Source: Nocardioides jiangsuensis (GTDB taxonomy: Bacteria; Actinomycetota; Actinomycetes; Propionibacteriales; Nocardioidaceae). From it: a stretch of 64,000 nucleotides of DNA. A model generated the notes under the pieces. The model was given only the letters and a program-made list of their open reading frames with translations. It made no database searches and had not been told where the DNA came from. The position numbers were made by a program, and so were the translations under genes. The stretch spans positions 806,001-870,000 of the forward strand of contig NZ_JAIEZQ010000002.1 in assembly GCF_019679455.1 (NCBI RefSeq). Reading direction: 5' to 3'. Position 1 is the stretch's first letter, and each line of letters begins with the position of its first letter. This document shows positions 13,594-20,773 of the stretch, one piece after another.

Positions 13594-13659
13594 CGTTGAG
13601 AGGTCACTCGTGCGGCGTTGAGAGGTCACTCGTGCGGTGTCGAGGCGTCACTCGTGCGG
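13594..13659 (+). repeat. Three tandem copies of a 22-bp repeat
   Basis: Units lie at 13594-13615, 13616-13637 and 13638-13659. The first two are identical and contain TTGAGAGGTCACTCGTGCGG; the third reads TGTCGAGGCGTCACTCGTGC and so on, with changes mainly in the left half. The third unit provides the last codons and stop of the hydrolase gene on the opposite strand. A related two-unit array is at 58350-58393. Confidence 0.9.
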
Positions 13660-14511
13660 GATTCCCGCCGCCTCCTCCACCCGGTCGAGCCACTCGTGCA
13701 CGAGCGCCTCGAAGAGGACCGGCTGCTCGATGTGCCCGTTGTGCCCCGCCCGGTCGAGCACCGCGAACGTCGCCCGCGGGTAGTGCTCGAGCAGCGGCCA
13801 CGCGTCGCGGTAGCCCGTGGAGCTGTCCTGCCGTCCCGTGAACACCAGCACCGGCTCGTCGTACGTCGACCCGCGGGCCTCGAGCGCGAAGCCGCCCGCC
13901 CAGCCCTGGCGGATCCGGTCCAGGGCGGCCTCGTCGGCCTCCGCCAGGCCCGGCACGACCTCCTGCTGCGTGCGGCGGAAGGTCTCCTGCGTCTGCACCA
14001 CCGCGATCTCGCGGAACTCCGCGTCGACCGTGAGGCCGGCGGCGAGCTCCGGGTCGCGCACCAGGACGCGGTGCGGGGGGACGTCGCGCTCGGCGTGGTC
14101 GGCCACCAGCATCGGGCACACGAGCGCCATGCCGCTGAACCGGCCGGGCGTCGACGCGACGAGACCGCGGGCGAGGTAGCCGCCGTACGACTGCCCGCAG
14201 AGCGCGACCCGGCCGTCAGGGACCAGCCGGTCGACCGCCTCCCGGACCACGTCGAGCACCACGTCGGTGCCGGTGACGTGGGCCGCCGAGCGGGTCCGGC
14301 CCATGCCGGGCAGGTCCAGGTAGAGCCGGCGCCACGCGACGCCGCCGGGGCGCCGCTCCCGCGCGGTGAACACCGGCTCGAAGGCGCCGGTCATCAGCCG
14401 GTGGTCCGGCGTGAACCCGTGCAGCAGGACCGCGGTGGGCGGGTCCGCGTCGGGGCCGGGCCCGTGCGCCACGTAGTGCACGTCGAGGCCGCAGGCGCTC
14501 ACGAAGGGCAT
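13648..14511 (-). CDS. Alpha/beta hydrolase
   Basis: This is a 287-residue serine hydrolase of unknown substrate. The nucleophile elbow is GQSYGG (Ser near residue 112), the oxyanion LLHGFTP lies near residue 30, the acid is probably the aspartate in GRQDS (near 228), and the histidine is in AGHNGHIE near 257. There is no signal peptide, so it is cytoplasmic. It runs convergently with the atp operon and 45 bases downstream of the adenosyltransferase gene, so the two may be co-transcribed. Its last three codons (PHE or nearby) and stop come from the 22-bp repeat. Confidence 0.88.
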   Translation of the reverse strand: MPFVSACGLDVHYVAHGPGPDADPPTAVLLHGFTPDHRLMTGAFEPVFTARERRPGGVAWRRLYLDLPGMGRTRSAAHVTGTDVVLDVVREAVDRLVPDGRVALCGQSYGGYLARGLVASTPGRFSGMALVCPMLVADHAERDVPPHRVLVRDPELAAGLTVDAEFREIAVVQTQETFRRTQQEVVPGLAEADEAALDRIRQGWAGGFALEARGSTYDEPVLVFTGRQDSSTGYRDAWPLLEHYPRATFAVLDRAGHNGHIEQPVLFEALVHEWLDRVEEAAGIPHE

Positions 14512-14556
14512 GCGCCCGAACCTACTCGGCGACCCTGCGCGGGACGGTCACCGCGC

Positions 14557-15129
14557 TCAGCGCTCGCCGCCGGGCTTCCAGAGCACGTCGCCCTGCTCCC
14601 GGTTCGCGTGCCGGGCGAGGATGAAGAGCAGGTCGCTGAGCCGGTTGAGGTACCGCACGGCCACGATGTTCATCGTGTCGCCGTGCTCGTCGTACGCCGC
14701 CCAGGCCGCACGCTCGGCGCGACGGGCCACCGTGCGGGCGACGTGCAGCATCGCAGCACCCGGGGTGCCGCCGTTGAGGATGAAGGAGCGGAGCTTCGCG
14801 AGGTTCTCGTTGTACTCGTCGCACCACGCCTCGAGCCGGTCGACGTACGCCTGCTCCACCCGCAGGGGCGGGAACTCCGGGTTCTCCACGATCGGCGTGC
14901 AGAAGTCCGCGCCGACGTCGAAGAGATCGTTCTGGATCCGGGTCAGCACCCGCACCACGTCGTCCTCGAGACCACCGAGGGCCAGGGCGGCGCCGATCGC
15001 GGCGTTGGCCTCGTCGACGTCGGCGTAGGCGTGCAGCCGCAGGTCGTTCTTGGTGGTGGAGCTCATGTCCCCGAGACGGGTCTGGCCCTCGTCGCCGGTG
15101 CGGGTGTAGATGCGGGTGAGGTTGACCAT
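14557..15129 (-). CDS. ATP:cob(I)alamin adenosyltransferase, PduO type
   Basis: The enzyme transfers adenosyl from ATP to cob(I)alamin to make coenzyme B12, which the Ecm and Icm mutases in this window require. The 190-residue protein shows the N-terminal ATP-binding [13 protein letters not shown] (residues 9-21), then ADVDEANA, and near the C-terminus the RRAERAAW and LNRLSDLLF motifs of the PduO family. It is divergent from murA, as in mycobacteria (Rv1314c). The gap to murA is only 55 bases, so their promoters must overlap. Confidence 0.95.
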   Translation of the reverse strand: MVNLTRIYTRTGDEGQTRLGDMSSTTKNDLRLHAYADVDEANAAIGAALALGGLEDDVVRVLTRIQNDLFDVGADFCTPIVENPEFPPLRVEQAYVDRLEAWCDEYNENLAKLRSFILNGGTPGAAMLHVARTVARRAERAAWAAYDEHGDTMNIVAVRYLNRLSDLLFILARHANREQGDVLWKPGGER

Positions 15130-15184
15130 GCCCTCACCCTACTCATGCGAACCGGGCAGGGACGCACCCTCTAACATCGGCGGG

Positions 15185-16510
15185 ATGGAGGGATTCCGAG
15201 TCACGTCCCAAGGGCCGCTGTCGCACCCGCTGCACGGCAGCGTCCACGTCGGCGGCGCGAAGAACAGCGCGCTGAAACTGATGGCGGCCGCGTTGCTGGC
15301 GCCGGGGCGCACGGTGGTCACGAACGTGCCCGACATCCTCGACGTCGAGGTGATGGCCCGGCTGCTCGAGAAGCTCGGCTGCACCGTCGTCGTCGAGCAC
15401 CCGGACGTCGCCGAGATCAGTACGGCGGCGCTGACCCGGAACATCAGTGGCCGGGCGGTGATCGACGTGCCGGAGGAGCTCGGGCACGAGGCGCCGTACG
15501 ACCTGGTCCGCCGGCTGCGGGCCTCGATCAGCGTGCTCGGCCCCCTCGTCGCGCGGTGCGGCCGGGCGCGGGTGGCGCTGCCCGGCGGCGACAACATCGG
15601 CTCCCGCGGGCTCGACATGCACATGACCGGGCTGACCGAGCTCGGCGCCTCGATGCACATCGAGCACGGGTACGTCGTGGCCGAGGCGGGGGAGGGCCTG
15701 CGCGGCGCGAACCTGTGGCTGGACTTCCCGAGCGTCGGGGCCACCGAGAACCTGCTCATGGCGGCGGTGCTGACCCCCGGTACGACGATGATCGACAACG
15801 TCGCGCGGGAGCCGGAGATCATCGACCTGTGCGAGATGCTCGTCGAGATGGGCGCCCGCATCGACGGGATCGGCAGCTCCACGCTGACCGTCGAGGGCGT
15901 CGACCGGCTCTCCCCGGTGGAGCACGCCACGGTCTCGGACCGGATCGTGGCCGGGACCTGGGCGTTCGCGGCGGGCATCGCCGGGGGAGACCTCACCGTC
16001 TGCGGCGGCCGGGCGCACCACCTCGACATCGTGCTCGACAAGCTGGCCGCGGCAGGCGCGCAGGTCGGCGTGACCGACGAGGGCTTCCGGGTGCACGTGG
16101 ACCGCCGGCTGGAGTCGTTCGACGTGGTGACGCTGCCGTACCCGGGCTTCCCGACGGACCTGCAGCCGTTCGCGATGGCGCTGGCGGCGGTCAGCGACGG
16201 CACCGCGATGATCACCGAGAACGTCTTCGAGTCGCGGTTCATGTTCGCCCAGGAGCTCGCCCGGCTCGGCGCGGACCTGCGCACCGACGGACACCACGCG
16301 GTGGTCCGCGGCCGGTCCGAGCTGTCCGGCGCCCCGGTGGTGGCCCACGACATCCGGGCCGGCGCGGCGCTGGTTCTCGCCGGGATGGCGGCGCAGGGAA
16401 CCACGGTGGTGGCGGAGTCGCAGCACATCGACCGCGGCTACCCGCACTTCGCGGAGGTGCTCGGCGGGCTGGGGGTCGACATCGGCCGCGTCGAGCTGGA
16501 GGACCTCTGA
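15185..16510 (+). CDS. murA: UDP-N-acetylglucosamine 1-carboxyvinyltransferase
   Basis: MurA transfers enolpyruvate from PEP to UDP-GlcNAc, the first committed step of peptidoglycan synthesis. The ATG at 15185 gives 441 residues ([10 protein letters not shown]); the open frame extends 75 bases further upstream without family similarity. Lys26-Asn27 of GGAKNSALK are present. The position of the usual catalytic cysteine (Cys115 in E. coli, in PGGC) is Asp136 here, in PGGDNIGSR. The same exchange in Mycobacterium tuberculosis is known to confer fosfomycin insensitivity, so intrinsic resistance is expected. Confidence 0.96.
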   Translation: MEGFRVTSQGPLSHPLHGSVHVGGAKNSALKLMAAALLAPGRTVVTNVPDILDVEVMARLLEKLGCTVVVEHPDVAEISTAALTRNISGRAVIDVPEELGHEAPYDLVRRLRASISVLGPLVARCGRARVALPGGDNIGSRGLDMHMTGLTELGASMHIEHGYVVAEAGEGLRGANLWLDFPSVGATENLLMAAVLTPGTTMIDNVAREPEIIDLCEMLVEMGARIDGIGSSTLTVEGVDRLSPVEHATVSDRIVAGTWAFAAGIAGGDLTVCGGRAHHLDIVLDKLAAAGAQVGVTDEGFRVHVDRRLESFDVVTLPYPGFPTDLQPFAMALAAVSDGTAMITENVFESRFMFAQELARLGADLRTDGHHAVVRGRSELSGAPVVAHDIRAGAALVLAGMAAQGTTVVAESQHIDRGYPHFAEVLGGLGVDIGRVELEDL

Positions 16511-16714
16511 GGGTGGTTCGGTGTGGTCTGGACCGTCGGCGCCGGTGTCGCGGGCACCTGTCCGGAGATGTCCGCTTCGCGAGGATTTTCGAGACCGTGA
16601 CACTCCCGTAATCCAAGACAGGCAACCATTCGCCTGAGACGTGCGTCATAGTGAGTGAGGGAAGGTCCGGACGGAACGGGGCGGGCCGACCGAACGGGGC
16701 TGCACGGGAGTGGC

Positions 16715-17032
16715 ATGGAACTCACTACGCGCGAAGGCACATTGTTCATCCGCGGGCGTTTCGACGTCCGCTCGACCAGTCTGGTCCGGGACCGGCTCTA
16801 CGACGAGATCGACCGTACGACGGACGACGTGGTCGTGGACCTCTCCGAGCTCGAGTCGATCGACGCGACGGCGCTGCGCGTCCTCGCGGTCGCGACGAGG
16901 ACGATGGAGCGCAGCGGCCGGCACCTGATCCTCCGTGGCTGCAGCCCCGAGCTGCGCCGGGTCATCGCGTTCACGCGGCTGCGCCGCCTGGTCCAGCTCG
17001 AGCGCGCCGAGCGCGGCCCGCTCACCGCCTGA
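16715..17032 (+). CDS. STAS-domain anti-sigma-factor antagonist
   Basis: The 105-residue protein is a single STAS domain of the SpoIIAA/RsbV kind, which binds an anti-sigma kinase and so frees a sigma factor when unphosphorylated. The core VVVDLSELESIDATALRVL (residues 39-57) includes the site normally phosphorylated; here DAT replaces the common DSS, so a threonine would be the acceptor. The ATG at 16715 has a CGGGAG site 4 bases upstream. An in-frame GTG at 16655 would add 20 poor-quality residues. No partner kinase gene is nearby, so the target is unknown. Confidence 0.82.
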   Translation: MELTTREGTLFIRGRFDVRSTSLVRDRLYDEIDRTTDDVVVDLSELESIDATALRVLAVATRTMERSGRHLILRGCSPELRRVIAFTRLRRLVQLERAERGPLTA

Positions 17033-17079
17033 GCAGCCGGCGCGGCAGCGACGCGCCGCGGGCTGTGACCTACGTGGCA

Positions 17080-17095
17080 CGTGACTCGGTTCACA
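17080..17095. promoter_or_regulatory. Candidate CRP/GlxR-type site upstream of ecm
   Basis: The sequence CGTGACTCGGTTCACA contains GTGA-N6-TCAC and differs from the CRP-family consensus TGTGA-N6-TCACA only at the first base. Its centre is about 50 bases before the ecm start and just upstream of the -35 element, a position suited to activation. Pattern evidence only. Confidence 0.4.
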
Positions 17096-17101
17096 GCGTA
17101 G

Positions 17102-17138
17102 TTACCAGCGGGTTCGGTTCGCCGTAGTCTCCCGTCCA
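17102..17138 (+). promoter_or_regulatory. Promoter of the ethylmalonyl-CoA mutase gene, probably leaderless
   Basis: A -35 element TTACCA (17102-17107) and a -10 element TAGTCT (17125-17130) are separated by 17 bases. The -10 ends 7 bases before the ATG, so transcription would start at or beside the start codon. No ribosome-binding site is visible before this ATG, which agrees with a leaderless mRNA. Confidence 0.6.
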
Positions 17139-19165
17139 TGAGCGAGAAGCCGCAGGACCGGGACAAGCCCTGGGTGATGAGGACCTACGCCGGGCACAGC
17201 TCGGCGACGGAGTCCAACTCCCTGTATCGACGCAACCTGGCCAAGGGGCAGACCGGCCTCTCGGTCGCCTTCGACCTGCCCACGCAGACCGGCTACGACC
17301 CCGACTCGGCGCTGTCCCGCGGCGAGGTCGGCAAGGTCGGCGTGCCGGTCCCGCACCTCGGCGAGATGCGCCGGCTGTTCCGCGACATCCCGCTCACCGA
17401 GATGAACACCTCGATGACGATCAACGCGACCGCGATGTGGTTGCTCGCGCTCTACCAGGTCGTCGCGGAGGAGCAGGCGCTCGAGGCCGCCGGTGGCGCC
17501 GAGGTCGACGTCACCGACGTGCACGCCCGCCTGGCCGGCACCACCCAGAACGACATCATCAAGGAGTACCTCTCCCGCGGCACCTACGTGTTCCCGCCCG
17601 AGCACTCCCTGCGGCTGACCAGCGACCTGATCGCCTACACGGTCAACAACATCCCGAAGTGGAACCCGATCAACATCTGCAGCTACCACCTGCAGGAGGC
17701 CGGGGCCACCCCGACGCAGGAGCTCGCCTACGCGCTGTGCACCGCGATCGCCGTGCTCGACGCGGTGCGCGACTCCGGCCAGGTCGGCGCGGACGACCTC
17801 GAGCGGGTCGTCGGGCGGATCTCGTTCTTCGTCAACGCCGGGGTCCGCTTCGTCGAGGAGACCTGCAAGATGCGCGCCTTCGTGCAGCTGTGGGACGAGA
17901 TCACCCGCCAGCGGTACGGCGTCCAGGACCCCAAGATGCGCCGCTTCCGGTACGGCGTCCAGGTGAACTCGCTCGGCCTGACCGAGGCGCAGCCGGAGAA
18001 CAACGTGCAGCGGATCGTCCTCGAGATGCTCGGGGTCACCCTGTCGAAGAACGCCCGCGCCCGCGCCGTACAGCTGCCCGCCTGGAACGAGGCGCTCGGC
18101 CTGCCCCGGCCCTGGGACCAGCAGTGGTCGCTGCGCCTGCAGCAGGTGCTCGCCTTCGAGTCCGACCTGCTGGAGTACGACGACATCTTCGAGGGCTCGA
18201 CGGTGATCGAGGCCAAGGTCGGCGAGCTGGTCGCCGGCGCCCGCGCGGAGATCGAGCGGGTCCAGGCGATGGGCGGGGCGATCGCCGCGGTCGAGTCCGG
18301 CTACATGAAGCAGGCGCTGGTCTCCTCCCACGCCGCGCGGCGCGGCCGGATCGAGGCCGGCGAGGACAAGGTCGTCGGCGTCAACTGCTTCGAGACCACC
18401 GAGCCGTCCCCGCTCACCGCGGACCTCGACACCGCGATCCAGGCCGCCGACCCCGAGGCCGAGCGGTCGGCGGTCGCGGGGCTCGAGGAGTGGCGCGCGC
18501 AGCGGGACGACGCCGAGGTGCGCCGGGCGCTGGCGAGGCTCGCCGAGGACGCCAAGTCGGGGGCGAACCTGATGGAGGCGACCCTGGCCGCGGCCCGCGC
18601 CGGCGCCACGACCGGCGAGTGGGCCGGCACGCTGCGCGAGGTGTTCGGCGAGTTCCGCGCCCCCACCGGGGTGTCCGGGGCGGTCGGCGTGGCCGAGGCC
18701 GGCGCCGAGCTGAGCGCGGTGCGCGAGGCGGTACGGCGCACGAGCGAGGAGCTCGGCGGACGGCTCCGGCTGCTCGTGGGCAAGCCCGGGCTCGACGGCC
18801 ACTCCAACGGCGCCGAGCAGGTCGCCGTGCGCGCCCGCGACGCCGGCTTCGAGGTGGTCTACCAGGGGATCCGGCTCACCCCGGAGCAGATCGTCGCCGC
18901 CGCGGTCGCCGAGGACGTGCACTGCGTCGGGCTGTCGATCCTCTCCGGCTCGCACATGGAGCTCGTCCCGGCGGTGCTCGAGGGCCTGCGGGACGCGGGC
19001 GTCGGGGACGTGCCGGTGATCGTCGGCGGGATCATCCCCAGCGGCGACGCCGTACGCCTCAAGGAGATGGGGGTGGCCGCGGTGTTCACCCCCAAGGACT
19101 TCGGGCTGACCGAGATCATGGGCGGCATCGTCGAGGCCATCCGCCGCGCGCACGGCCTCGACTGA
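17138..19165 (+). CDS. ecm: Ethylmalonyl-CoA mutase (MeaA-type, coenzyme B12-dependent)
   Basis: Ecm rearranges (2R)-ethylmalonyl-CoA to methylsuccinyl-CoA, the characteristic mutase of the ethylmalonyl-CoA pathway. The 675-residue protein has the TIM-barrel mutase domain (to about residue 510) and a C-terminal B12-binding domain with the base-off motif DGHSNG in GLDGHSNGAEQ near 552. The opening PWVMRTYAGHSSATESN, the size (about 40-60 residues shorter than methylmalonyl-CoA mutase at the N-terminus) and the internal sequence match Streptomyces MeaA. Tyr17 and the carboxylate-binding Arg147 are kept, as expected for a dicarboxylic substrate. CCR, the enzyme that makes its substrate, is in the same window. 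Confidence 0.92.
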   Translation: MSEKPQDRDKPWVMRTYAGHSSATESNSLYRRNLAKGQTGLSVAFDLPTQTGYDPDSALSRGEVGKVGVPVPHLGEMRRLFRDIPLTEMNTSMTINATAMWLLALYQVVAEEQALEAAGGAEVDVTDVHARLAGTTQNDIIKEYLSRGTYVFPPEHSLRLTSDLIAYTVNNIPKWNPINICSYHLQEAGATPTQELAYALCTAIAVLDAVRDSGQVGADDLERVVGRISFFVNAGVRFVEETCKMRAFVQLWDEITRQRYGVQDPKMRRFRYGVQVNSLGLTEAQPENNVQRIVLEMLGVTLSKNARARAVQLPAWNEALGLPRPWDQQWSLRLQQVLAFESDLLEYDDIFEGSTVIEAKVGELVAGARAEIERVQAMGGAIAAVESGYMKQALVSSHAARRGRIEAGEDKVVGVNCFETTEPSPLTADLDTAIQAADPEAERSAVAGLEEWRAQRDDAEVRRALARLAEDAKSGANLMEATLAAARAGATTGEWAGTLREVFGEFRAPTGVSGAVGVAEAGAELSAVREAVRRTSEELGGRLRLLVGKPGLDGHSNGAEQVAVRARDAGFEVVYQGIRLTPEQIVAAAVAEDVHCVGLSILSGSHMELVPAVLEGLRDAGVGDVPVIVGGIIPSGDAVRLKEMGVAAVFTPKDFGLTEIMGGIVEAIRRAHGLD

Positions 19166-19191
19166 CGCCGCTCACGGTCGGTGCGGGCGCC

Positions 19192-20058
19192 TCACGCGAC
19201 CGCGTCGGTGACCGCCCCGGCGACCACGGCGTAGCCGGCGTCGTTGGGGTGGAAGTCGGCCGCCGGTGTGCACATCCAGGTCAGCTGGCAGACCATGGCC
19301 ACGTTCGTCGGCACGCCGTTCGACAGCGGGGTCGTGTCGGAGGTCGCGAACGCGGTGGCGACGTCCGCGCTGGTGGCGCCGGTCGCGGTGGCCGCTCCCG
19401 CGATGACCGCGTTGAGCATCGCGGCCAGCACCTGGGACTGGGCGGCCACCGTCCGGTTCGTGAACCACGCGGCCAGGTAGGGGTTGTAGTAGTTCGTCAC
19501 CACGACCTGCGCGCGCGGCGCGGCCTGTCGCAGCGCGGTGAGCACCTGGGGCAGCCGCTGCGAGACGTTGGCCATCCCGGTCGAGATGCACGCCATGTCG
19601 ATCGTGGTACCCCGCACGCAGCGGCGCACGTCGTTGCCGCCGATCGTCAGCGTGACCAGCCCGGTGGTGTGCCGGTGCGCCCTGAGGAACACCAGGGCCT
19701 GGGCGAGCTGGCTGCCCTCGTCGTAGGCGCAGCGGCCCCCCTGCATGATCGTGGCCAGGTCCTCCCCGGAGCAGGACAGGTTGCGCAGCCTGAGCTTGGG
19801 GTCGGTGCCCTGCAGCGCGTCGAGCACGCCGCCGGGGTACCCGCCGTCGAGGTCGTCGCCGGCGCCCGGCTGGTAGCCCGCGCCGACGGAGTCGCCGAGC
19901 GCGAGGTACCACCCGGTCGCGTTCTCCGTCCCTGCCTCGGCCGGCGCGGCCTGGGCGGGGAGCGCCGAGCCGGCCAGTCCGGCGGTGAGGGCGAGCGTGG
20001 CCAGGATCCTGCCGACCGGCACGGTGGCGCGGAGCCGGCGGGGGACGGTGAGCTTCAT
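19192..20058 (-). CDS. Secreted SGNH/GDSL-family esterase or lipase
   Basis: The 288-residue protein begins with a classical signal peptide (RR near the start, hydrophobic core 18-31, likely cut after AQA at 37). The SGNH blocks are visible: GDSV with Ser57, the GGND block, and the catalytic Asp268-x-His270 in DFHPND. Six or more cysteines suggest disulfides, as in Streptomyces secreted esterases. A GGAGG site precedes the ATG. It runs convergently to ecm with 26 bases between the genes. The substrate (lipid or acetylated glycan) is not evident. Confidence 0.88.
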   Translation of the reverse strand: MKLTVPRRLRATVPVGRILATLALTAGLAGSALPAQAAPAEAGTENATGWYLALGDSVGAGYQPGAGDDLDGGYPGGVLDALQGTDPKLRLRNLSCSGEDLATIMQGGRCAYDEGSQLAQALVFLRAHRHTTGLVTLTIGGNDVRRCVRGTTIDMACISTGMANVSQRLPQVLTALRQAAPRAQVVVTNYYNPYLAAWFTNRTVAAQSQVLAAMLNAVIAGAATATGATSADVATAFATSDTTPLSNGVPTNVAMVCQLTWMCTPAADFHPNDAGYAVVAGAVTDAVA

Positions 20059-20234
20059 GAAGGGTCCTCCGATGAGCGGTCTGTCCCGAGATCCGGCTGC
20101 CAGAGTGGCAGCAAGCGGGCCTTGCGCGCATCCGTCCCATGACGGACACGCCGGTGAGTACGCCGACTCAGCGGACTGAGCCGTGCCGGACTGGGTACCT
20201 CACGGCCCAGCGACCCCGACCGGAAGGAGCGACC

Positions 20235-20735
20235 GTGTCCACCGACGCCATCGTGCTGCTCAAGGACGACCACAAGGAGATCCGCAAGGTCTTCAAGGAC
20301 TTCGAGGACGCCGGCGAGAACGCCAAGGCGACCCAGGGCCGGCTCGTCGACAAGATGCTGGAGCTGCTCACCGTGCACACCTACATCGAGAACGAGGTGA
20401 TGTACCCGCGGGTGCGCGAGCTGCTGCCCGACGTCGAGGACGACGTGCTCGAGTCCTACGAGGAGCACCACGTCGCCGACGTGCTCTGCATGGAGCTCGC
20501 GGCGATGAGCCCCGACGACGAGCGCTTCGTGGCCAAGACCACCGTCCTCATCGAGAGCGTCCGGCACCACATGGACGAGGAGGAGCAGGAGTGGTTTCCC
20601 CAGGTCCGCGAGGGGCTCGGCCGCAAGCAGCTCCAGGAGCTCGGCGCGCAGATGCTCGAGGCCAAGGAGAAGGCGCCCCGGAGGCCCTCCCAGCCGAGCG
20701 CGCTGAAGAAGGCCGTCGACGCGATCATCTCCTAG
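20235..20735 (+). CDS. Hemerythrin HHE domain-containing protein
   Basis: The 166-residue protein is an HHE-type four-helix bundle expected to bind a di-iron centre. Probable ligands are His in LLKDDHKEI, His in LLTVHTYIENEVMYP with its glutamate, the EEHH pair near residue 77, and the His/Glu set in VRHHMDEEEQEWFP. The GTG at 20235 has a GGAAGGAG site (20222-20229), which settles the start. Such proteins act in oxygen or nitric-oxide sensing or stress protection, but the specific role here is unknown. The C-terminal 35 residues are basic and probably disordered. Confidence 0.87.
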   Translation: MSTDAIVLLKDDHKEIRKVFKDFEDAGENAKATQGRLVDKMLELLTVHTYIENEVMYPRVRELLPDVEDDVLESYEEHHVADVLCMELAAMSPDDERFVAKTTVLIESVRHHMDEEEQEWFPQVREGLGRKQLQELGAQMLEAKEKAPRRPSQPSALKKAVDAIIS

Positions 20736-20773
20736 ACCGCGGGCAGCTCCTCGGTCGCCGGGCGGCCGGTCGC

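Noticed and set aside
13594-13659. CRISPR array
   Set aside because: The 22-bp units are directly adjacent with no spacers, and no cas gene is in the window.
16511-16714. Additional small gene or RNA between murA and the STAS gene
   Set aside because: No frame with a ribosome-binding site and no convincing stem were found; it probably holds only the STAS promoter.
17138-19165. Naming this gene methylmalonyl-CoA mutase
   Set aside because: The short N-terminus, the PWVMRTYAGHSSATESN opening and the presence of CCR point to ethylmalonyl-CoA mutase; only one polypeptide is present and it matches MeaA.
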